Shown: piece by piece, positions 57,002-64,000 of the stretch
Numbering within the stretch: the first letter of the stretch is position 1
Layout: every line of letters starts with the position of its first letter
Origin: Folioceros fuciformis
Taxonomy: Eukaryota > Anthocerotophyta > Anthocerotopsida > Anthocerotales
DNA length: 64,000 nucleotides
Direction of reading: 5' to 3'
Assembly: GCA_049999805.1 (NCBI GenBank)
Contig: JBNGIO010006112.1
Coordinates: 107,015-171,014, forward strand
The notes under the pieces: model-generated
Seen by the model: the letters and a program-made list of their open reading frames with translations, nothing else
The model's database searches: none
Told to the model about the DNA's origin: nothing
Position numbers and translations under genes: made by a program

Positions 57002-57193
57002 CTTCTTCAGCGCGTATAGTCCACAAGCCTCCATTTCCTTTAGCACTTCCCTGTACACCTCCACACTTAGCTCTCGGTCGTCGTCCCTTATATCCACACC
57101 CGTTTCAGCCTGCAACTTGAGCTGGGCAGTGCGCCTGTGCCTCCTCCAGCAACCTAATTAGCTCCTTGCACTCCTCCGTAACAAATTTGTGGT
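57002..57193 (-). pseudogene. Exon-like, possibly captured host sequence inside the retrotransposon
   Basis: Antisense to the element lies a 192-base block bounded by an acceptor-like CCTAG (57198-57194) and a donor-like AAG|GTGAGAC (after 57002). It reads HKFVTEECKELIRLLEEAQA and, after a one-base shift, TAQLKLQAETGVDIRDDDRE then LSVEVYREVLKEMEACGLYA, acidic and coiled-coil-like. Such order does not belong to any Copia product. I do not recognise the protein. A chance open block is the alternative. Confidence 0.35.
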
Positions 57194-57742
57194 CTAGGAT
57201 CGAATTACATGCACATCATTAGTAGAAATGACAAGATTAAGATTAGGCGTGGCCAAAAGTGGCCTTAAGCCAGGAGAGAGAGTGCGTGCACCGGTTCGGT
57301 GGTGGCTGTTGGTTAGGGTTGCGACCCTTATGAAAAGCTATGACTCTATGAAACGCTCCCAGCGTTTCATACCCCGACTTTCGCCCTAATAAATAAATAA
57401 TTAATTAAGTCTGGCTATTAAATGTTAAACCTAACTATTCACGCATTTTCCACACTCCGCAGCCTTGGCCAGATTGATCAATGCACGCCTATGGGCTGTG
57501 GTCGGCCAGGTCTTCTGTGAAGCCGCAAATTTGCTGGAGTCGCGAGACTCCTCTTCTTGTTTTCTGCTCCTCTACGGGCGCCTCTGACTGGAAATTTCTT
57601 GCTTCAAAGGTTGTACCATGTCTGCAGAGAGTTAGAGGATCTATGGTGCTACAAGGGAGGTGTGAAGATCGCGACTTCCAGCCGCAGCAGTGACAATATG
57701 GGTTAGGTTATAGGCAGCCTCCTTATTTCGGCACCGCCTTCG

Positions 57743-57822
57743 CATAACAGATAACGAAACGGATAACGGATAACAGATAACGCAACGAAGAATGGATAAC
57801 GAATAACAGATAACGGAACGGA
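57743..57822. repeat. GATAAC-rich imperfect repeat
   Basis: Around nine ATAAC units occur in patterns such as GGATAACGGATAACAGATAA, just upstream of the polypurine tract of the retrotransposon. Confidence 0.8.
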
Positions 57823-57883
57823 GAACCTTATCCATTTGCAGATAAAGTTTAAATATTTTTTTTAAATTTAACCCGTCAAGCTT

Positions 57884-57892
57884 AAGTGGGAG
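57884..57892 (+). promoter_or_regulatory. Polypurine tract
   Basis: AAGTGGGAG directly precedes the 3' LTR, in the position where second-strand priming occurs. The second Copia remnant has GAGTGGGAG in the same place (60454-60462). Confidence 0.8.
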
Positions 57893-58067
57893 TGTTAGAA
57901 AAATAACCATCAAGGGTTAATTAATCCTAGCTACTTTAGGGTTACAAACCGTTATTTGTATATAACTCTTTTTGCTCCATTATTGAAGATGTTTTTTGCC
58001 TTATTATCAACTACTTGCCTTTGCATGCTAGTTTACTTAGCTAGGTGCAAGAGGCCTATTATTTACA
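57893..58067 (+). repeat. 3' LTR
   Basis: 175 bp, same length as the 5' LTR and differing at about seven positions. It is followed by TAGGT, the copy of the target site found before the 5' LTR. Confidence 0.93.
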
Positions 58068-58329
58068 TAGGTGACTGTGCACTCATTTTTGGACACCATT
58101 GCGAAAGCTCAAGGCATCGACCAGGAGCCCAGGAGCTAACATGGGCTCCCAATTAGATGCTTGGTAGATGGGATTCTACATATTGAAATGCCTTGACTCG
58201 CTGTTGCCGTGGGAAGTCCATCCTTGGGGCAGAATTTGCCCGAAAGGACGGTAGCTTTATGGCTGATCCATCGGTGGAAAATTAGGCTACCGTCTCTAAC
58301 CCCTCGCAACTCTAGGTGTTCAACGTGCA

Positions 58330-58800
58330 GAATAGCAAGTTGATATCAATTTTCGATTGGCTTTGAGGAGCAAATCCGATTGTGGTCTCTTTCCCGAAAG
58401 GGCAGCCCTTGGTACTTATGCGAGGAACCACCTTGGATCCTCCTTATGTGCCTAATGCACTCAAAGAGCTCCCTCACTACATTAAGACACAACATATGGG
58501 TCTTCCCCCAATTAACCTTGCAACCCAATAACTAACCAAATACTTGGATTTGTCGAAGTAATGCTTTCACGGAAGGATCTGAAGTGGATGAGAAGAGTAA
58601 AGTGTCATTCACAAAGGCCAAGATCCGTAACTTTGACCCATCCAAAGCCTTTATTCCTTCAATAGTCGGCACTATTTAACAACTCACAGAAAATACTATC
58701 TATGCAAGATGTTATAGCTGTCATTGACTATTATAGTCAATGACGATAAGAAAGAGAAAGGGGGCCAAAGAGCATCCTTGTTAGACCGACCTAATGATGC
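58330..58800 (-). pseudogene. LINE (non-LTR retrotransposon) reverse-transcriptase remnant
   Basis: On the minus strand the order is QGCSLAPFLFLIVIDYN, then GIKALDGSKLRILAFVNDTL and GCKVNWGKTHMLCLNV, then KYQGLPF. These match RT motifs of plant LINEs: RQGCPLxPxLF, the FADDxLLF active site (here FVNDTLLF, with the first catalytic Asp replaced by Asn) and the downstream KxNxxKT and YLGxPxG blocks. Several stops interrupt it. The retrotransposon 3' LTR ends 260 bases away. Confidence 0.75.
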
Positions 58801-60059
58801 CAAAACTCTCTATAAATAAGCCATTGACTTTTGCCCTTGCTCTTCGCACATAATAGCCACCTCGAAGGCACCTCAAAAGGAAGTGCCATTCTACCAAATC
58901 ATAAGCCTTTTAACAATCCAAAGAGATGTAAAAGATACTTAAAGTTACTCAACGATATTTCAAGTGAGCCCACTGGGGAGGCATCACCCGGCAAATTTGG
59001 TAGATCCCCAACACCTGGCAAATGTGGTAGATCCCCAACACCTGGCAAATGTGGTAGATCCCCAACACCNNNNNNNNNNTGTGGTAGATCCCCAACACCT
59101 GGCAAATGTGGTAGATCCCCAACACCCCACAAATGTGGTAGATCCCTAACATTGGACAATAGAGAGGATTCAATACAAAAACATTAAAAAGAAGGTTGTT
59201 TTATGTCGTACTATCCATAGTGACACAATCATTTTCCCAATCTCTTAATGATATTGAAGAGAAGAGAGACATGTATCATACTAAGAGCATGAAATTTGGA
59301 TAGAAGGAAGCATGAAGAGTTATCGTAGTGCAACAAAGCCCTTGTTCGTATGATGATTAATACAATATAAGTTAATAAAGATATTAGGCTTGGTTTTGTC
59401 ACAACTCTACAAAAAAAATTGGAGATGGCCTTCACAAGCTTGGTAATAAAATGTAATATTTTGGTTGTAGGCTCTAAAATGAAAATAATTTTCATGTAAA
59501 ACTTGACGACTTGTTGAATTAAGCCATGTGTACTTATTAGAAAGCTCTCGTCAAGAGTTATATGATGATATCAACTTTTATATAATAGCAAACGTTTAGA
59601 AATCAGTACTATCTTCCTCCATATGAAACCAAATTGAAGCTATGTGTACTTGTTGGAAAGACCTCGTCAAGAGCTACAACATGGCATAATAACATGCAGC
59701 GTGGAAAACGTGTTTGGAATGTCATAATCTCCATATGGTACAATTGTTATAAAATTTGCGTACAAATGAAGTGGCCATGGTTTAATATAATACAAGCCTA
59801 CCCTTCTCTTAGGCTTATGGTAAAATCAAGCTGCTGTGCATACCAATACCTTTGCCCATGAATAATGGAGAGAAGGGCAAAGGAGACATGGCCCCCTGTC
59901 CATGCCTCCTTTTTCCTTGTATCTATTGTTCACGGGCAAAGAAATGGAAAAGGCTTATCAAGGAATGTGTGAAAGAGTATTATCCACACAAGAATCATGT
60001 TCTCCCCCTTTCTTCGGCAGGGGTAATGTTGTCCATCTATCCCTCTTCAAAGGGTGTTG
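58801..60059. other. No supported gene; contains a 27-bp repeat with a gap
   Basis: Apart from the array at 58984-59157, I see only AT-rich sequence with short frames. A direct repeat with GTACTTGTTGGAAAG and CTCGTCAAGAG(C/T)TA occurs at about 59530-59560 and 59645-59680. Confidence 0.5.
58984..59157. repeat. 27-bp tandem repeat with a 10-N gap
   Basis: At least five and a half units of CACCTGGCAAATGTGGTAG then ATCCCCAA are visible, with ten Ns at 59070-59079, so copy number is unresolved. The unit is a multiple of three and gives CGRSPTPGK-type peptides, with no other sign of coding. Confidence 0.9.
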
Positions 60060-60462
60060 GCCACTATAATTTTTGGGACAGTAGCACTATTCTCTACAGA
60101 AGCATAGTACATGGCAACCTTAGCTGCAACAGTGGAAGCCATATGGCTTCGTAGATTGCTCGAAGAGATGGGATTCAAGCAGAAGGGAGCGACCCTCATC
60201 TTCAATGACAATCAAAGCTGCATTCATTTGGCCAAGAATGCTATCTTTCATGCAAGGACGAAACACATTGAAGTTAAGCATCATTTCATTAGGGAGAAAG
60301 TCCAATCTAAAGAAATAGAATTAGCGTACTGTCCTACAAAGAACATGCTAGCTGATGTTCTTACCAAAGGTCTAGCCTTAGAGAACCATATGAAGTTTAG
60401 CAAGATGTTAGGGTTAATTGAGTAAGATTTATAGTTTAGATTGTCGATGTGTTGAGTGGGAG
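60060..60462 (+). pseudogene. Copia RNase H end and polypurine tract (second element)
   Basis: The frame from 60111 reads MATLAATVEAIWLRRLLEEM, NDNQSCIHLAKN, ARTKHIEVKHHFI and NMLADVLTKGLA, the C-terminal RNase H of a Copia element different from the complete one. Upstream the frame is broken (a TAG replaces the AEY codon before it). GAGTGGGAG at 60454-60462 is its polypurine tract. The rest of the element is not present in the window. Confidence 0.88.
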
Positions 60463-60640
60463 TGTTAGAAATCCATAGGGTTTTGTAACAACATCTAGAC
60501 TAGAATGCTGTAAGTATATCCCAGGATATATAGGATAATACCATGTTCGAGATATTGTCATGCTTGAAGGCTATATATATATGTACATGCTATCAATCTA
60601 TATGTACTAAAACAGAAATTGATTTGAGGACTCACTGTTT
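60463..60640 (+). repeat. 3' LTR of the second Copia element (right end approximate)
   Basis: It begins TGTTAGAAATCCATAGGG directly after the polypurine tract, and includes CTATATATATATGTACATG as a TATA region. The right end is not fixed because the mate LTR is absent; it must end before the DNA transposon at 60645. Confidence 0.6.
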
Positions 60641-60644
60641 TTAA

Positions 60645-61705
60645 CAGTTATACCTCTATAAATGTTACATGTTTGGGTACTCCCTAGTTAGGGAGTAAGC
60701 CTAAATGTTAGTTTTCTATAAATGTTATATGTTACTTGTTTCATGAAAATAGGCACTCTCGACCACTATAGTCCAATTCTATAAATGTTATTTTAATATA
60801 TATATATATAATACTTAAAATAACATGAATAATATAGATATCTAACTTATCCAATCACAATGCGGTAAAAAAGCTTGGCGTATCGATGTTAAAGAGAAAA
60901 TCATTAGAAATTAGTAGAAACACTCTGGGTTATGGCAGGAGAGAGTAAGTGGAAGTGTGTCGAATATAGACTTGAATCAACTTAATTTTGAGACATGGAA
61001 TGTTGACAGTGACGATGAATAACAGTAAGTTAACCAAGCAACATGTGAAGATTTGTTCAATAGAGATTACATAGAAATAGAAATGCTTCTTTGTTAAAAG
61101 AGGGATTTGGGACTTGAAACAACATGATTGACCCTTACTATGTCTTCACAAGAATTTGTTGATTATGAGGTGACAAATGCATGTGCTATCTTTTCTACTC
61201 CACATGCAAATGATACATGGGCTTTTGTTCAACCTCCACCTGCAAATGAAGTTGTTGTGATACATGGGCTTCTGTTCAATCTCCACCTACAAATGAAGTT
61301 GTCGATGTTGAGAATTCTTATGCGAGGCTTATTTTAGGTCGTGCCCAAGTGGAAGATGCACTTGGGGTGATAAGAATTTGTAACAAATTAAAAAAGAAGT
61401 TTTAAAGCAGGTTAGGTCCTCTTTTGAAACAAGTAGAAATAACCCATTTTTTGAGGTCAATTTGAAGTTCATTTCTTATTTTTATTTATTATAAAGCTAT
61501 AATAGTATTAAGTATTATAATGTTTATTATATATGTAATAAAAAAATAAATAATCATATATAAAATATATTTCATAATTTCTATATTTTAAATAAATTTA
61601 AATATTTTATTTTTGATAAATACTTGAATTCTCTAATTGTTACACCTCCCCAAATGTTACCCAATGCCCTATTCCCAACAGGTAACATTTAGGGAGGGTG
61701 GACTG
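60645..61705. mobile_element. Pogo-like (Lemi1/Tigger-type) DNA transposon, degenerate
   Basis: The ends form 24-bp imperfect inverted repeats: the left starts CAGTTATACCTCTATAAATG and the right, read inward, CAGTCCACCCTCCCTAAATG, sharing about 18 of 24 positions. Both begin CAGT, and TA follows the right end as expected of pogo TA target duplication (left side AA). Plant pogo-like elements (Lemi1, Emigrant) have similar CAGT...CCTCTATAAAT ends. Inside, about 61135-61380 reads DYEVTNACAI and later VENSYARLILGRAQVEDALG on shifting frames, possibly the transposase C-terminus, with a 47-base tandem duplication at 61211-61304. No DDE core is present. Confidence 0.6.
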
Positions 61706-61785
61706 TACACTCTCCTCCTCCCCCCCTTTCGGTCTTTGGCTTGTCTTGGGGTACCCATGGTCACCATTATTGTCGTCGATGGCAA

Positions 61786-61885
61786 NNNNNNNNNNNNNNN
61801 NNNNNNNNNNNNNNNNNNNNNNNNNNNNNNNNNNNNNNNNNNNNNNNNNNNNNNNNNNNNNNNNNNNNNNNNNNNNNNNNNNNNN
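61786..61885. other. Assembly gap (100 N)
   Basis: One hundred Ns, the conventional marker for a gap of unknown size. Frames crossing it are meaningless. Confidence 1.
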
Positions 61886-63125
61886 ATCCGTGATCAGGGC
61901 CAACACCTAGTCAGTAATTTCCGTTATTACGTCGTATTTTTAACAGAAATCTTCCGCAATTATGGCTGGAGTTGAAAAGTGAAGCACAGATCCCTGGATG
62001 GCTCCAGGATCAGCGAGACTCTAGCATCTGACCTGCATGTGTATGAGTTTCCAGATGTTCACAAGAATGAGATTCCTTCGTGGCTGGCCCTCACTGCCCA
62101 TCCTCCAATTGCTGCAGGCGACTTAGCAGCCACGAGATCTTCCATCCCTCTTCTGGGCTCAGAAATAATTAAAAGAGAGGCTTGTTGGTGGGCGGGATGC
62201 CTGTGTTCCTAGCGCGAGGTGCTAGACAACCGAGTGCTCGGAGTTTCGAGGGAGGCTATGGGAGCTGAAATTGCATAGTTTGGTGCCGGCCCTTCCACAA
62301 CTGTCTCAGCTAATCGGCTCAATGAGCAAAGCCATGTGAACAGGTTGGTGAATGCTGAGCAGGAGCGCTCGGTGGATGCTCTTCTTTTCCTTCTTCTTCA
62401 CCGTCCTAGTCGACCAAATATTACTAGGCTGGACAGGCAAATTTGAGAAACGTGATTGATTAACATACCCAATGCTTGCTTTTCTCACAAATTCTAATGC
62501 GTGCAGTTTGCTGCAAACGATCCTCTTCTGGACCATCTGAATTACTGTCCGCCCTCACTCTCTGAATTGAAGGGCCTTTCACTCTGTTGAGGCACTCACA
62601 AAGGCAGGCGAAGGATTCACAGGAGAGTGATATGCTTTCAGGGGATCACATGCAACAGTCCCTTCCTCGTGACGAAGGGTTTCCTGGGCCAGTATTCCTT
62701 GCTGGAGATTTCCTGCGTCGGGGCATTTCGCATTCCACAAATGTTTCAGAGTGGGGACAGCAATGTCCTTTTGCTCAACAGCACTGGGAACCCCTGATCC
62801 GTGGGCCTGCTGTCAGGGCCATCCATATCACCAGATCGAGGAAACACGTCTTGCATGCACAACGGGGTACGACCCACACTTTCGTTTGATGATGAGAACA
62901 TGGCTGTGATGGCCCAGAACCAGATCCTTCGTGAACCATCAACTTACTTCTGCTTACAGGGTGTGTTCACGGTTTCAGCTGTCCTGCAGCGACAATGACT
63001 TCCACCCTGCAGGCACACCATGGGTGCTTTGGCCACTAAACTATCGTATCAGCATGGCCATCGGAGGGCATATGTTGCTGCGAGCTTGTTGCCTGTAATT
63101 TGCTTGCACCTCCGCAGGCCATGGC
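61886..63125. other. Unidentified, weakly protein-like frames
   Basis: Plus-strand frames at about 62010-62212 (SDLHVYEFPDVHKNEIPSWL) and 62587-62889 (SLPRDEGFPGPVFLAGDFLR) look more protein-like than background, but I recognise neither. No splice chain could be established between them. They may be decayed host exons. The rest of the stretch shows nothing. Confidence 0.3.
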
Positions 63126-63162
63126 TGTGTGGAGGTTGACATATGGTGTCAACCTCCACACA
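63126..63162. repeat. Perfect hairpin, 16-bp arms, 5-base loop
   Basis: TGTGTGGAGGTTGACA is followed by TATGG and then by its exact reverse complement. Further partial copies of ACATATG(T)TGAC and CCATATGTCAACCTCC extend to about 63250, so this is a small cluster of inverted repeats, 154 bases upstream of the PPR start codon. Confidence 0.9.
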
Positions 63163-63315
63163 TGGCACATATGTTGACATATGTTGACTCACACTTCGCC
63201 ATATGTCAACCTCCATATGGCACATATGGCACATATGTCAACATGTGGTGGTCTTGGCAGACCTCCTGCTCAGCTCACTTGGAGAGATGATCGTCATTGT
63301 GGAAGGTTCTAATCA

Positions 63316-64000
63316 ATGAAGGTGCGAGGAGTAGCAAATTTTAAAAGACACCAGCTCGTCACGACCTGCCAGAGAGGGTCACGATCATCCCTGCCCGGTC
63401 ATGATGGCAGGTCTGCAGGGCCGGAAACGGTTGTGACAACGGGCAGTGTGACCAAGCTCTGTCATCAGGGGCATGTTACTCAGTCTGTGGAGGCTTTAGG
63501 GGTTCTTGTGCAGACAGAATGTTGTGTTTCCATATCTCTCTTGCAGACTGTCCTCAAAAAATGTTCAGTCAAGAAAGATCTTTCTCTGAGTCGTCGTGTG
63601 CATGCTTTCACGGTGAGAAACGGGTATCAGTCGGATACGTTCCTGGGCAACCACATCCTGCGAATGTACGCTTCTCATGGCAGGTTACAAGAAGCGATGG
63701 ATGTGTTTACCGCCGTTGGCAAACCAGATGCCTTCATGTGGTCTTCCATAATCTCTGCACATAGTAGACAAGGGCAACACAAGCAGGCCGTAAAACTTTA
63801 TCATCAAATGCGCAAGTCCATTGCCAATCCAGATGGCCATGTATTTGTGGCAGCACTTCAAGCTTGTGCTAAGGAAGGAGACTTACAAAGTGGACAGCAG
63901 GTGCATGCCGATTTATTGGCCAGTGGCGTTAAGCCTGGCTACTTTGTCTCTAGCTCCTTGGTGGACATGTATGCGAAGTGTGGCAGCTTGGAAGATGCTC
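63316..64000 (+). CDS. PLS-type PPR protein, 5' part (runs off the window)
   Basis: From ATG 63316 (an in-frame TAA lies two codons upstream) the frame is open for all 228 codons visible. Residues 1 to about 40 are rich in Arg, Ser and Thr, consistent with an organelle targeting peptide. Motifs follow in order: KLCHQGHVTQSVEALGVLV, LLQTVLKKCSVKKDLSLSRR, NHILRMYASHGRLQEAMDVF, AFMWSSIISAHSRQGQHKQA, FVAALQACAKEGDLQSGQQV and SSLVDMYAKCGSLEDA. This L-S-P alternation is that of plant PPR proteins that bind organelle RNA, many as C-to-U editing factors with E/DYW ends; the C-terminus is beyond the window. It is the only PPR frame here without damage. Confidence 0.88.
   Translation, partial: MKVRGVANFKRHQLVTTCQRGSRSSLPGHDGRSAGPETVVTTGSVTKLCHQGHVTQSVEALGVLVQTECCVSISLLQTVLKKCSVKKDLSLSRRVHAFTVRNGYQSDTFLGNHILRMYASHGRLQEAMDVFTAVGKPDAFMWSSIISAHSRQGQHKQAVKLYHQMRKSIANPDGHVFVAALQACAKEGDLQSGQQVHADLLASGVKPGYFVSSSLVDMYAKCGSLEDA

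Larger units (their letters stand above)
51062..58067 (+). mobile_element. Complete Copia-type LTR retrotransposon (7.0 kb)
   Basis: Two 175-bp LTRs (TGTTAG...TTTACA), a primer-binding site, a polypurine tract and a perfect 5-bp target duplication TAGGT (51057-51061 and 58068-58072) define the element exactly. Internal order is gag, protease, integrase, reverse transcriptase, RNase H, as in Copia. The LTRs differ at about 7 of 175 positions by eye, so the insertion is not very recent. The protein frames carry several stops and frameshifts, so it is not autonomous. Unusually, about 1.1 kb precedes gag and about 1.2 kb follows RNase H; both contain foreign-looking frames. Confidence 0.93.

Noticed and set aside
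61637-61975. Open frames across the 100-N gap
   Set aside because: They exist only because N codons are translated as X.

Overview
This window is nuclear DNA of a land plant that almost certainly makes swimming sperm (bryophyte, lycophyte or fern grade). The grounds are a plant Lhca3 gene with a chloroplast transit peptide, a MIKC*-type MADS-box gene, plant-type asparagine synthetase, PreP and calmodulin genes, many PPR remnants typical of lineages with heavy organelle RNA editing, and a SHIPPO-repeat (ODF3-like) axoneme protein of a kind expected only where flagellated cells exist. Introns are short (mostly 70-300 nt). I cannot decide between hornwort, moss and Selaginella-like lycophyte from sequence alone.

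Layout. 0-3 kb: low-complexity and repeat-like DNA. 3.4-8.3 kb: a large inverted duplication whose arms each carry a SKP1-like gene (5.25-6.2 kb intact, minus strand; 6.85-7.25 kb broken, plus strand). 8.3-26 kb: a young-looking duplication zone. A decayed PPR gene plus a SHIPPO gene occur twice (13.0-16.3 kb broken; 20.75-25 kb with an intact SHIPPO frame), a third SHIPPO scrap lies at 8.3 kb, a second SKP1-like gene at 11.3-12.7 kb, and several minisatellites lie between. 27.0-28.4 kb: Lhca3. 28.8-33.3 kb: a PPR scrap, then AT-rich DNA without recognisable genes.

33.3-49.2 kb is the gene-dense core: the MIKC* MADS gene (12 exons, +), an intronless GT77-type glycosyltransferase (-), asparagine synthetase (14 exons, -), PreP (18 exons, +) and calmodulin (2 exons, +). 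Exon chains for the multi-exon genes were worked out junction by junction, and all keep frame. Asparagine synthetase and PreP are head to head over about 1.2 kb.

49.2-64 kb is transposon territory: an NRAMP scrap, a complete 7.0-kb Copia-type LTR retrotransposon (175-bp LTRs, TAGGT target duplication) with broken gag/integrase and possible captured host sequence, a LINE reverse-transcriptase remnant, the 3' end of a second Copia element, a pogo-like DNA transposon, a 100-N gap, and the 5' part of an open PPR gene that runs off the right end.

The most unusual items are the SKP1-like family with a repeated RDVDALxxYVEGT-type motif and its inverted duplication, the 24-repeat SHIPPO protein, a calmodulin whose normal start codon is gone and replaced by a repeat-encoded extension built of AG|GTGAG units, and an exon-like antisense segment inside the retrotransposon.
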